Shown: positions 22,496-32,885 of the stretch, one piece after another
How the letters are laid out: each line of letters begins with the position of its first letter
Numbering within the stretch: the stretch's first letter is position 1
Source of the DNA: Meghimatium bilineatum
Taxonomy: Eukaryota; Mollusca; Gastropoda; Stylommatophora; Philomycidae
Assembly: GCA_034231615.1 (NCBI GenBank)
Contig: CM067322.1
Location: 103,315,587 to 103,379,586 of the forward strand
DNA length: 64,000 bases
Direction: 5' to 3'
Translations under genes and position numbers: made by a program
The notes under the pieces: generated by a model
Seen by the model: the letters and a program-made list of their open reading frames with translations, nothing else
What the model was told of the DNA's origin: nothing
The model's database searches: none

Positions 22496-22655
22496 GTACT
22501 TCTGTACAAACACAGGTAAGCATACAGGTGACATTGTACGTCTGTACAGACTTAGGTAAGTATACATTTGATATTGTATGCTTGTACAGACGCAGGTAAG
22601 GATACATTTGATATTGTATGCTTGTACAGACGCAGGTAAGCATACATTTGATATT
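22496..22655. repeat. 41-bp minisatellite, continued
   Basis: Three to four further copies with acaggtaagcatacaggtga and then caggtaaggatacatttg variants. Several carry CAG|GTAAG, the near-perfect 5' splice-site consensus. Confidence 0.85.
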
Positions 22656-22689
22656 GGTAAATGAATCATATAATACAGAAAAAAATCTG

Positions 22690-22780
22690 AAATGACATAA
22701 AGGTACCATCTGAGCGGTTCTAGTTCAAATCCCCTTTGCTGCATGATTGTTCTTTAAATATAGCCTTGTACCTCTGTACA
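22690..22780 (+). mobile_element. tRNA-derived SINE-like head
   Basis: B-box-like AGTTCAAATCC near 22721, preceded by a weak A-box-like ccatctgagcgg. Low support. Confidence 0.3.
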
Positions 22781-23489
22781 AATACTTGTAGGCATAAATA
22801 CACACACATGCACACACATACACACATATGCATACACATATATATCTATATGGAATCTATATGTCATCTGTATGGCTTCTATGTGGTATCTTAATGTCAG
22901 AAGATTTATCCCATATAGCTTTTAAGATGTTAATGTAGGCAACCGTGTTCTTTTGCTTCTCGCGTGTTATATTGCTATCTTGATGTTCTTGGTAGAGGCC
23001 TTTGGTCGAAACGTCGATTTTTGCGAAATGTAATGTGTGTTACCAGTGCTTATGAAAACGTCATTACCATATTCCTAGTTTCATCTGACTGAAATGTATT
23101 ATATGTCTTGACATATTCATTTTACAGTACTTCCTGTACACTTGCCAGATGTGTTGTCCCATACACAAATTGTCTTCAATATTCATTGTAATACCGTCTC
23201 TACTACACACAAATTGTCTGTACTAACGGTACTCTACAACACTATGCAATGCAAGTCCCTCGTTATCATACAGTCATGTGACCTCATCGGCTTTCTTCTT
23301 CACAAGTGATCATATTAGACTCGTTCCACAATTGACATTGGCCGTCGACATAAAGTACCCATGAAAATCACAGGAAACGTTAAATTACTTTTGAAAGATT
23401 ATACACAACGTATTTCCATTACTTGTGACCAAGGAATCTGACCGTATCATCTTTCTTCTTCTTCATCGTTCATTCTCACACTGCCGTTG
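22781..23489. other. Intron sequence with CA-rich run and hammerhead-like phrase
   Basis: A cacaca-rich run sits at 22799-22835. The phrase aggcctttggtcgaaacgtc lies at 22997-23016 (see findings). A cttcttcttcatcgttcatt run near 23455 looks like an antisense retroelement tail. Confidence 0.5.
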
Positions 23490-23990
23490 GGTCTCTCTTG
23501 TAGCAAGACCACACTCATCCTAGATGTTTCTAGTTGGATCATGGACATGTACAAGAGGACTAAGTGGGTTGGCAACATCATGAGAGTGAAACTAATACAA
23601 CCAGAACTTCATGCATACAACAGCAGAAGATCGGGCTACAAGGCAACCAAAACGTCATGGAGACAACAGCCGAATATCGGGCTACACAACCAGACCTTCA
23701 TATATAAAACAGCAGAAGATCGGGCTACACGGCAACCAGACATTCATGCATACAACAGCAGAAGATCGGGCTACACGGCAACCAGACATTCATGCATACA
23801 ACAGCAGAAGATCGGGCTACACGGCACGAGGAAAACCAAGAACTAAATGGGTGGAGACAATTAACGAAACCTTAAAGAGACACGAGCTGACCATGTGCCA
23901 ATGCAACCCAAATGCCTAAAGAGAGACTCCAACTACTCACTATGACACTTGGCGTCAGTAATGGAAATGTCAACAAATAGAGACAAATAG
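23490..23990 (+). mobile_element. LINE C-terminal relic expanded by a 46-bp repeat
   Basis: Frames read KRTKWVGNIMRVK at the start and RGKPRTKWVETINETLKRHE at the end, as at the C-terminus of non-LTR reverse transcriptases. Between them a 46-bp unit (gcagaagatcgggctacacg) is repeated 4-5 times at 23605-23825. The array therefore arose inside a dead LINE copy. Confidence 0.65.
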
Positions 23991-23999
23991 ACCTCATAA

Positions 24000-24304
24000 A
24001 GGGAAATGTATAAATACTATATAAATGACTACGGTTACTGTTAAAGCCTAACTATCAATGTAAAACATAAATAAATAACAATAAACAAAGCAGCAAGGAT
24101 TTTTCCCAGGATTATTCTTTTATTTAATTGCTATTAATGTATTGTGATTGCTTTGAAACTTATATTTTAACAGTAACATTAGTAGTATATTAGTAGTATA
24201 TTAGTAGTTTGATGCAGAAGACCTGATGTTGCTAGAGAATGGACGATTGGCTGATTGTAAATTGTAATGTAGAAAAAGGGTCGTGTGAACAATAGACAAC
24301 GTTT
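24000..24304. other. Intron sequence, no feature
   Basis: AT-rich sequence with a small ttagtagta triplication near 24178-24206. Confidence 0.5.
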
Positions 24305-24478
24305 CTGATTAATTTGTTGATTAATTTGTTGATTAATTTGTTGATTAATTTGTTGATTAATTTGTTGATTAATTTGTTGATTAATTTGTTGATTAATTTG
24401 TTGATTAATTTGTTGATTAATTTGTTGATTAATTTGTTGATTAATTTGTTGATTAATTTGTTGATTAATTTGTTGATC
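24305..24478. repeat. 12-bp minisatellite, 14 copies, touching exon 5
   Basis: Perfect unit gattaatttgtt. It ends 10 bp before the exon 5 start; the last partial unit gttgatctctgttcag supplies the acceptor. Open frames on both strands (LINL and INQQ repeats) are artefacts. Confidence 0.98.
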
Positions 24479-24487
24479 TCTGTTCAG

Positions 24488-24602
24488 GGTTTTCCACGTG
24501 AGACTGCCTGGCACACACTGCATCCTTCCAGACGGCAATCCCCACTAGCATTATCATCATGTGTTGTTATTGTAGCTAACGCACACATGGGACACAGGAG
24601 AG
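24488..24602 (+). CDS. Gene A exon 5 (uncertain)
   Basis: A 115-bp candidate between ctctgttcag| and GGAGAG|GTTAGT. Entered in phase 0, it is open to the end and leaves in phase 1, exactly what exons 4 and 6 require. That frame reads GFPRETAWHTLHPSRRQSPL and on to ANAHMGHRR. A shifted frame instead reads VFHVRLPGTHCILPDGNP, which looks more like a beta-rich ectodomain segment with a Cys, but it then meets TAG. The exon may hold compensating indels, be partly mis-sequenced, or be wrong. The phrase acatgggacacaggagaggtt recurs at about 24646, which duplicates the donor. Confidence 0.5.
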
Positions 24603-24679
24603 GTTAGTTGCTTGTCTTACTGGGTGCGTTCATTTGTTGATTGTCACATGGGACACAGGAGAGGTTCGTGTACTTATTG

Positions 24680-24800
24680 TGTTCTCATCCACGTGTTTAT
24701 TGTGTTCTCATCCATGTGTTTATTGTGTTCTCATCCGTGTTTATTGTGTTCTCATGCATGTGTTTATTGTGTTCTCATGCATGTGTTTATTGTGTTGTCA
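24680..24800. repeat. 22/23-bp repeat, about 5 copies
   Basis: Unit core gtttattgtgttctcatcc. Confidence 0.9.
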
Positions 24801-24819
24801 CTATTGATGTATGACTTAC

Positions 24820-24905
24820 TTGAGATGGACAGGTTACAGCCTAGCAGAGTGTACCACCAAAGCAAGAGACATAATGCATTAATAGTCCTTACATGTTAAC
24901 CTGTG
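24820..24905 (+). mobile_element. Retroelement fragment related to 14946-15000
   Basis: The DNA gagatggacag..tacag.ctag followed by gtaccacca.agcaagaga matches the 14.9-kb relic base by base over about 50 positions. Confidence 0.4.
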
Positions 24906-25549
24906 CTTGCTGAGACGGCACTTGATACTAGTGAAAATATAGAAAGAAAAAACGTTATATTTAACAAGTGATGAACTTCTTGTATTCGTAGTTGCCAATA
25001 AGACTACCATCTTGATCTGTGGTTGATGACACCCACTGCATGTACCGTCAGACATAACCTTAAACTTCGCTATTCAATCGTTCGCTTTATGTAGAGATGT
25101 TAACTGGGTTCTTTCCCACATAAAGGGCCTTCATTTTTTTACGGACAAACGAAACGAAACTTAGGCTATTTCACCTTAAATTATTTCCTTTGTCTAAAGG
25201 ACCCATAATTATCAATCCGTTGTTTGCAGTAGAGATATTTATTTTAGGAAGGTTGTATGGGTGGGTAACTCTCAGTGGATGGGGCGAAAAATCGAATCCG
25301 GCAGCATTCCTTGTGAATGTAATAGAATTTTACACCTCTGACAAACTTAAGATTACGGTAGCCATTTTGTAAGTAGGATTAAACAGGTAGCAAATGACGT
25401 CATAAAACTACACACAAATTCGGATCTGCGTAAATGTCTTAAAAGGCGATAAATGTAGGCCCTGTATGTGGGAAATAACCGTCAACTTACTGATAGAATG
25501 TACCCTGGTGTAATAATTAATGGTGTTGATATTTTGTTTAAATCTTCAG
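24906..25549. other. Gene A intron 5, 3' part
   Basis: Single-copy sequence. A 60-codon open frame at 25190-25372 has no recognised motif. The reading frame of exon 6 extends upstream to 25468, but the ttaaatcttcag acceptor at 25549 marks the likely exon start. Confidence 0.55.
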
Positions 25550-26811
25550 ATGGAACTATGAGAGTGGGTACGACGACACCAGACCCCTTGCTACCAAATG
25601 AGAACCTAACTCCAGCTTACATCCGATTGTCCAGTCTTCTGACGTGCCCTCATGTACAGCTCTTGACCCACGAGTTCTCCGTCTCGGGATCTGAGACTGA
25701 TCTGCTGCTGCAATGGGGAGCAGTTGTGACAAGAAACAGTTATTTCACGAACCTCGACGGCAACGTTACAATATGCCTGTCAGACTTTCTAAAAAAACTA
25801 GACAAAGACAGAAGAAACGTAACACCAACAGAAGAAACATTGGCGATTGTGTTGTTATCAATATCAATTATGTGTTTACTCATTTCCATTATTGTGTTTT
25901 TTTTATTTACTGTTCTGAGAACTCTTCCTGGCAAAAATAATATGGTTTTAATAGTCTGTTTGATTTCATCTCAAATGTCAATGCTTCTTGGTTACTTCTC
26001 AGATGACGCAATCAAAATGTGTGCTCTCGTAGGTGTGTCACTTCACTATTTTACTTTGTGTGTCTTCTGTTCATTAGTAACATCGTCTTTCCATGTTTAT
26101 TCAATGTTTACAACCATGCATCTTTCAAGAGACGCGGCCAGAGATAGAAAGTTGTTTGTTGCATATTGCTGTTTTATATTCATCGTCCCGTTAGTAATAG
26201 TAGCCTCTATCATCGCCATATTTACATCGCGTAACATGACGTGGAGAAATCTTGGTTACGGCGTAGGGTCATTGTGTTTAATGTCGTCTGCCGTATCGTT
26301 GTGGTTGTCATTGTTCCTGCCTTTAGTCGTATCAATGGCTGTTAACTTTGTCCTGTTATGTTTAACCTCAAACAGTCTTCACCACAGCAAGGAGGTGGAG
26401 ACGAATACAACTGATGAGAAACACGTCAACTTTTATTTCAGGTCGGCACTTATCATCTCAGTAGCTTGGATTATCGGCATCGCAGGGATAGCAACATCTG
26501 TTGTTCCACTGATGATAACTTTTATCGTTTTACAATGCCTTCTAGGTTTATACGTATTTATGTCCCTTGTTTTAACTCCAAGAGTTACCGGTCTTTTATC
26601 TGGGTCTTGTTGCCAGAGCCGACGCCCACCAAGAGGAAGAACATCTCTAAACATGAAAATGGCATCATCAAACGACTGCCCAGTTAAGCCCCCATGCATT
26701 TTAGGAACAGGTTACAGGAAACGAGATCCCAACTTATCAGGTCGTGATTCTAAGCGACATCCAGTTGAACGTTACACGAAAAGAAATGAATTTATGGAAT
26801 CTATTGCTTGA
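25550..26811 (+). CDS. Gene A exon 6: 7TM domain and C-terminal tail
   Basis: Terminal exon of 420 codons, entered in phase 1, ending TGA at 26809. The first 94 residues are the membrane-proximal ectodomain, with LSSLLTCPHVQLLTHEFSV and VTICLSDFL. That pattern is common before TM1 in Methuselah-like and related receptors. No HL/T GPS cleavage motif is seen. Seven hydrophobic helices lie at about residues 95-123, 130-150, 158-186, 202-225, 246-273, 297-319 and 320-343. Cys158 (TM3 top) and Cys243 (second extracellular loop) could form the usual class disulfide. A basic 77-residue tail follows. It acts at the plasma membrane; G-protein coupling and ligand are unknown. Confidence 0.95.
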
Positions 26812-26829
26812 GACGCAACAATCAAGTAT

Positions 26830-26960
26830 CCAATTACGGTATATCAGGATTATAACGGTATATGAGGATTATAACGCTGGATAATCAAGTATCCACTTAC
26901 GGTATATCAGGATTATAACGGTATATGAGGATTATAACGGTATATCAGGATTATAGCACT
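26830..26960. repeat. Short tandem repeat after gene A
   Basis: About five copies of ggtatatcaggattataac-type units of 19-20 bp within a 60-bp duplication. Lies in the presumed 3' UTR. Confidence 0.85.
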
Positions 26961-27005
26961 GAACCATGAATTTTTTTTTGATTATCAGCATCTTATGAGT
27001 GATAT

Positions 27006-27626
27006 GGTTTACATCAGGCCGACCGCCTTTATACTTACCCAGATTTATTACGATACCCAATCTCTCAGGTTTACATCAGGCTGACCGCCTTTATACTTAC
27101 CCAGATTTATTAGGATACCCAATCTCTCAGGTTTACATCAGGCCGACCGCCTTTATACTTACCCAGATTTATTACGATACCCAATCTCTCAGGTTTACAT
27201 CAGGCCGACTGCCTTTATACTTACCCAGATTTATTAGGATACCCAATCTCTCAGGTTTACATCAGGCTGACCGCCTTTATACTTACCCAGATTTATTACG
27301 ATACCCAATCTCTCAGGTTTACATCAGGCCGACCAGCTTTATACTTACCCAGATTTATTAGGATACCCAATCTCTCAGGTTTACATCAGGCCGACCACCT
27401 TTATACTTACCCAGATTTATTAGGATACCCAATCTCTCAGGTTTACATCAGGCCGACCACCTTTATACTTACCCAGATTTATTACGATACCCAATCTCTC
27501 AGGTTTACATCAGGCCGACCACCTTTATACTTACCCAGATTTATTAGGATACCCAATCTCTCAGGTTTACATCAGGCCGACCACCTTTATACTTACCCAG
27601 ATTTATTAGGATACCCAATCTCTCAG
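27006..27626. repeat. 62-bp minisatellite, 10 copies
   Basis: Unit core ttacatcaggccgaccgcct, followed by acttacccagatttatta. Copies alternate between tattacgat and tattaggat, and differ at ccgacc/ctgacc. It is the longest unit in the window and sits 200 bp past the gene A stop. Confidence 0.97.
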
Positions 27627-27657
27627 GCTGTGTAGATCTAAGAGCCATTTATTTTCA

Positions 27658-27781
27658 AATAAAAATGTTTTCTCAGATATGAATTGATCCTGAACCATCA
27701 GGTTAACAAACCAGTGCTCTAGGTTACATCGCCTCCCAATACATGAATGAATTATGTCTTTGTAATTTTGTTTCCAATAAA
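27658..27781 (+). promoter_or_regulatory. Candidate poly(A) signals for gene A
   Basis: AATAAA hexamers at 27658-27663 and 27776-27781 are the first clear ones after the stop at 26811. If used, the 3' UTR would include the 62-bp array. Inference only. Confidence 0.3.
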
Positions 27782-27837
27782 CGATTTGATCTTCTTGAGA
27801 TCTTCTTGATGCGAGTTATGTCTTGTTTTAGAAATGC

Positions 27838-28042
27838 ATAGTCTACTCGTGACCGCGCACCCACGTGTACAAACAGGCATAGTCTACTCGTGACCGCACC
27901 CACGTGTACAAACAGGCATAGTCTACTCGTGACCGCGCACCCACGTGTACAAACAGGCATAGTCTACTCGTGACCGCGCACCCACGTGTACAAACAGGCA
28001 TAGTCTACTCGTGACCGCGCACCCACGTGTACAAACAGGCAT
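27838..28042. repeat. 41-bp minisatellite, 5 copies
   Basis: Unit core ctactcgtgaccgcgcaccc. It is CpG-rich compared with its neighbours; one copy lacks gc. Confidence 0.95.
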
Positions 28043-28159
28043 AAACGCTATACTTCTTAATCTCGCATACACTCATCAATGTATTATATCTTTCTCACCC
28101 TTTCTTCCTTTCACTCACTCTTTACCAAACGTTTACTCACTCACTGTTACACACTTTCG

Positions 28160-28530
28160 TACACGTTCACTCACTGACCCTCACACACTCTCTAACAAAC
28201 GTTCACTCACTGACCCTCACACACTCTCTAACAAACGTTCACTCACTGACCCTCACACACTCTCTAACAAACGTTCACTCACTGACCCTCACACACTCTC
28301 TAACAAACGTTCACTCACTGACCCTCACACACTCTCTAACAAACGTTCACTCATACACACTCTCTACCAAATTTCACTTACTCTGACTCTCACATTCTAC
28401 TAAACGTTCACTCACTCACCGATTCACACACACCGATTCACACACGTCCACTCACTGACTCTTACACACACACACACACACACACACTCGCACACGTTCA
28501 CTTACTCAATCTGACTCATACACACTCGCA
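28160..28530. repeat. 36-bp minisatellite and CA-rich tract
   Basis: Five copies with core actgaccctcacacactctc, then decaying cactca-type copies and a (CA)n run near 28466-28487. Confidence 0.92.
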
Positions 28531-28589
28531 TATATATTCAAAATCGCTTGCCAGTGTTGCCACAATAATTAGTCAGTCAGATAGTCGTT

Positions 28590-28860
28590 GGATTAACGTC
28601 ACTGCACTCCGGACAAGTCCATAGGTGCTCAAATCTCTCCTTGAGTGTATCCGCCATTACACGTTGACTGATGGTCCCGGTACGCCGTTGATTGACCATC
28701 ATTCTTTCTCGTCCACGAAACCGCTCCTTTCTAGCGACACCACATTTCAAGCCAAGCTTCCTTCAATGGCTACAGTCATGAAAATGTCAGCTCGGATGCA
28801 CGTACTCCGTTGCACCGGCGAAGATCTTGATGAGTGGACCCTTTCGCCAAAATAACTAAC
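28590..28860 (-). mobile_element. C-terminal fragment of an RNase-H-type LINE
   Basis: On the minus strand the sequence reads RERMMVNQRRTGTISQRVM and then ERFEHLWTCPECSDVN, followed by a stop. The EHLWTCPEC ending recurs at 31614 and, altered, at 57600 (EHIWECPQC), both in RNase-H-bearing LINE pieces. Confidence 0.6.
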
Positions 28861-28914
28861 ACCACATCCTAGACGAAATAATGAAATAATCCATCTTTCA
28901 CGTGATGTTGACGG

Positions 28915-29130
28915 TGTCACACGTCGAGCTGTTCGCCATCTTGCCTCAATGACTTTTTATAAACTCGTAATCCGTCAGGGTCGTAGTGTACGACATTGGG
29001 TGCATAGAAACAGATTCCTTCAGCGATTTCTATCTCCAACGATGCGGACAAGTGAGAAAAATCTTGACCTTTCCAGCCCTTGATGTTGTCTGTCTGTCCA
29101 TGCGTGTCTTTGACCGCTTCTCCTTTCACC
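28915..29130 (-). mobile_element. LINE reverse-transcriptase C-terminal relic
   Basis: Minus-strand frame with HGQTDNIKGWKGQDFS then SASLEIEIAEGICF, matching the usual RW.DNIKEWTG..F....A..R..WR ending of non-LTR reverse transcriptases. Confidence 0.6.
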
Positions 29131-29149
29131 TTAGATACCGCAGTGTCGT

Positions 29150-29425
29150 TTTTAAGTCAAACAGTAGCAAGGAGAAACGCTTCTTTCGAAATGAGATGCT
29201 ACAGAAGAATTGTACGTATCCCATCTTCTTCTTCTTCTTTATGTCCTCATGTACCTTTCGGTGTTGAGAGGAGAGTGAGTGTACGGTCTTTTGCCGTATA
29301 CCATGGACAGTAAAAAGGACAGAAGTGATACGTGGGAAAGCGCTGGCCCATCAACAACATCTTGACAAGAAAGCTGTTTTTTTTTTTGGTCATATAAAGA
29401 GACATAAACGCATGGAGTTCTAACC
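29150..29425 (+). mobile_element. LINE reverse-transcriptase relic interrupted by an insert
   Basis: The + frame reads FEMRCYRRIVRIP up to about 29220. It resumes near 29292 with an IPWT-type block (ccgtataccatggacag), then KALAHQQHLDKK and GHIKRHKRME. The 70-bp insert starts with a cttcttcttcttc run, the antisense form of a retroelement tail. Confidence 0.65.
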
Positions 29426-29705
29426 CAGGTCGCGTGCCGACCTCTTTTGATTATTTACCTTGGTTAGTTTATAAAACAACGGATATTTAGTCATTTATTT
29501 AAATATTTATTTATTTAGGGTTAGTGTTAGGAGAGTTGTGTGGGTGGGAACAGACATGGAGTTAGGTTCACGTTAGCGAGTTAACATTAAGTAAATGTCA
29601 GTTGTCTGTAACATAGCCAAGGGAAATATACAACACAGGTAGGCACACGAGGAACATGCGCCCGATTATCCATTGCAATATTTCAGTGGGTGAAAGATTT
29701 ACCTA
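29426..29705. other. Intergenic, no feature
   Basis: AT-rich sequence; nothing recognised. Confidence 0.5.
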
Positions 29706-30068
29706 GTGACGCCCACCCTACTCTCCATAATAACCAGTGACACGCCCAACCTACTCTCCATAATAACCAGTGACACGCCCACCCTACTCTCCATAATAAC
29801 CAGTGACACGGCCACCCTACTCTCCATAATATCCAGTGACACGGCCACCCTACTCTCCATAATAACCAGTGACACGGCCACCCTACTCTCCATAATAACC
29901 AGTGACACGGCCACCCTACTCTCCATAATAACCAGTGACACGGCCACCCTACTCTCCACAATAACCAGTGACACGCCCACCATACTCTCCATAATAACCA
30001 GTGACACGGCCACCCTACTCTCCACAATAACCAGTGACACGCCCACCCTACACTCCATAATAACTCAT
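29706..30068. repeat. 33-bp minisatellite, 11 copies
   Basis: Unit core ccaccctactctccataata. The 33-bp length is divisible by 3, so both strands show open repeat frames, which are artefacts. Confidence 0.97.
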
Positions 30069-30249
30069 GTCGTGACACACCCGCCCTTCTCTCCATGATA
30101 CTTACTAGTGACAGTTGAATAGATCTTGGAGTTAGACCAATAGTAAGACATGGGATGTATGTCTTCTTCTGTAAGTGTGTCTAGAATACATGACCTGGCA
30201 GTGCAGTGTGGTGTTGCAGGAAATGAGCAGAATATAGAAATCACAAGAA

Positions 30250-31595
30250 GAGTTATCAACTAACATAGAACCGGTACAGTTAGTTAACACAGAACCGGTA
30301 CAGTTAGTTACCACATACTGAAGTTACCAACCAACACAGAACCAGTACAGTCAGTGACCACATGCTGAAGTTATCAACCAACACAGAACCGGTACAGTCA
30401 GTGACCACATGCTGAAGTTATCAACCAACACAGAACCGGTACAGTCAGTGACCACATGCTGAAGTTATCAACTAACACAGAACCGGTACAGTCAGTGACC
30501 ACATGCTGAAGTTATCAACTAACACAGAACCGGTACAGTCAGTGACCACATGCTGAAGTTATCAACCAACACAGAACCGGTACAGTCAGTGACCACATGC
30601 TGAAGTTACCAACCAACACAGAACCGGTACAGTCAGTGACCACATGCTGAAGTTATCAACTAACACAGAACCGGTACAGTCAGTTACCACATGCTGAAGT
30701 TACCAACCAACACAGAACCAGTACAGTCAGTGACCACATGCTGAAGTTATCAACCAACACAGAACCGGTACAGTCAGTGACCACATGCTGAAGTTATCAA
30801 CCAACACAGAACCGGTACAGTCAGTGACCACATGCTGAAGTTATCAACCAACACAGAACCGGTACAGTCAGTGACCACATGCTGAAGTTATCAACCAACA
30901 CAGAACCGGTACAGTCAGTGACCACATGCTGAAGTTATCAACCAACATAGAACTGGTACAGTTAGTTAACACAGAACCGGTACAGTCAGTGACCACATAC
31001 TGAAGTTATCAACCAACACAGAACCGGTGCAGTCAGTGACCACATACTGAAGTTATCAACCAGCAGAGAACTGGTACAGTTAGTTAACACAGAACCGGTA
31101 CAGTCAGTGACCACATACTGAAGTTATCAACCAACACAGAACCGGTGCAGTCAGTGACCACATACTGAAGTTATCAACCAGCAGAGAACCGGTACAGTCA
31201 GTGACCACATACTGAAGTTATCAACCAGAACAGAACCGTTACAGTCAGTGACCACATACTGAAGTTATCAACCAACACATAACCGGTACAGTCAGTGACC
31301 ACATACTGAAGTTATCAACCAACACATAACCGGTACAGTCAGTGACCACATACTGAAGTTATCAACCAACACATAACCGGTACAGTCAGTGACCACATAC
31401 TGAAGTTATCAACCAACACATAACCGGTACAGTCAGTGACCACATACTGAAGTTATCAACCAACACATAACCGGTACAGTCAGTGACCACATACTGAAGT
31501 TATCAACCAACACAGAACCGGTACAGTCAGTGACCACATACTGAAGTTATCAACCAACACAGAACCGGTACAGTCAGTGACCAAATACTGAAGGA
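30250..31595. repeat. 47-bp minisatellite, about 28 copies
   Basis: Unit core acacagaaccggtacagtca, containing the palindrome ACCGGT. The left half mostly has cacatgctgaag and the right half cacatactgaag, so the two ends evolved separately. Some units are shortened to a 22-bp half unit. Confidence 0.97.
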
Positions 31596-31596
31596 C

Positions 31597-31690
31597 TTGC
31601 TGAATATGAGATCTGAGCACCTATCGCCCTGTCCGGAGTGTCCTGATGATGATCTTGTGACTATCTTACTAACTTACAGACATTCTTCTC
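31597..31690 (+). mobile_element. C-terminal scrap of an RNase-H-type LINE
   Basis: The frame reads SEHLSPCPECPDDDLVTILL, the same ending as the 28.6-kb minus-strand fragment. Confidence 0.5.
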
Positions 31691-31737
31691 CTCACTTTCA
31701 GTCACTATCTTTAGCTCACCCACACTCTCCTTCATAC

Positions 31738-31842
31738 GTTCACTCACTAACCTTGACTCTCCCACAGGTTCACTCACTAACCTTGACTCTCCCACAGGTT
31801 CACTCACTAACCTTGACTCTCCCACAGGTTCACTCACTCTAG
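31738..31842. repeat. 30-bp repeat, about 3.5 copies
   Basis: Unit core ttcactcactaaccttgact. Confidence 0.95.
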
Positions 31843-32447
31843 TGCACTCAAACACCACGTCTCCTTCACACTCCTGCCCCCCATACGTATGCGTCTCTCT
31901 CTCAGATGAACATGCAAACTCACACATTCAGTATCATTGAATTTAATTACCTCACAGAATGTGTTCACTTCCTCATAGAGACAACTCTCTAGTCACCCAC
32001 AACTAGAATGGCGTACACGGACGATGTTAATATAAAATAGGGGAGAGTAACCAATTTCTAAAGAGAAGAAAATGTAATTCATATTATCTCCCCTGAGCAG
32101 CGGTATACAAGGTAACGTGATGCGCTTTATGCCTATAGTTTCTGGGTGTTTGTGGTCAGTTCCACGTCTGGGACATGAAAACCCGGTGACTGTCTACAGC
32201 ATTGAAATGGATGACAACGAAGACACCCCATGTACTGTGCGAGCGAACTGGCAAACGTGTATTTTGACGCATAGATTGAGAAAGGAATATATAAGTGACA
32301 CACTTGAGTCCACTGTTCAGTAAATGTGTCAAACACACTGAAAGTATACACACTATACAGAGTCCAAGTGACATGAATCTGACATTAGCGCTAACAATGG
32401 AGGGAACTGCGACCCATTCCATCTCCGTTCTCTCGATCCATCTGGTT
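31843..32447. other. Intergenic, no feature
   Basis: No recognised gene; open frames here carry no family motif. Confidence 0.5.
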
Positions 32448-32885
32448 GGGTATCTAACGAGTGTATTGTCCTGCTGCACGAGATATCTAACGAGTGTATT
32501 GTCCTGCTGCACGAGATATCTAACAAGTGTATTGTCCTGCTGCACGAGATATCTAACAAGTGTATTGTCCTGCTGCACGAGATATCTAACAAGTGTATTG
32601 TCCTGCTGCAAAGATATCTAACAAGTGTATTTTCCTGCTGCACGAGATATCTAACAAGTGTATTGTCCTGCTGCACGAGATATCTAACAAGTGTATTGTC
32701 CTGCTACACGAGAAATCTAACAAGTGTATTGTCCTGCTGCACGAGATATCTAACAAGTGTATTGTCCTGCTGCACGAGATACCTAACAAGTGTATTGTCC
32801 TGCTGCACGAGATATCTAACAAGTGTATTGTCCTGCTGCAAAGATATCTAACAAGTGTATTGTCCTGATGCACGAGATATCTAGC
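32448..32885. repeat. 33-bp minisatellite, 13 copies
   Basis: Unit core gatatctaacaagtgtattg, then tcctgctgcac. Two copies are 29-30 bp (gctgcaaagatatc variant), placed eight units apart. Confidence 0.96.

Noticed and set aside
24179-24607. Frames encoding LINL and INQQ repeats
   Set aside because: Products of the 12-bp array; the + frame only coincidentally runs into exon 5.
29683-32876. Repeat frames over the 33-bp arrays
   Set aside because: 33 is a multiple of 3 and units lack stops; no domain.
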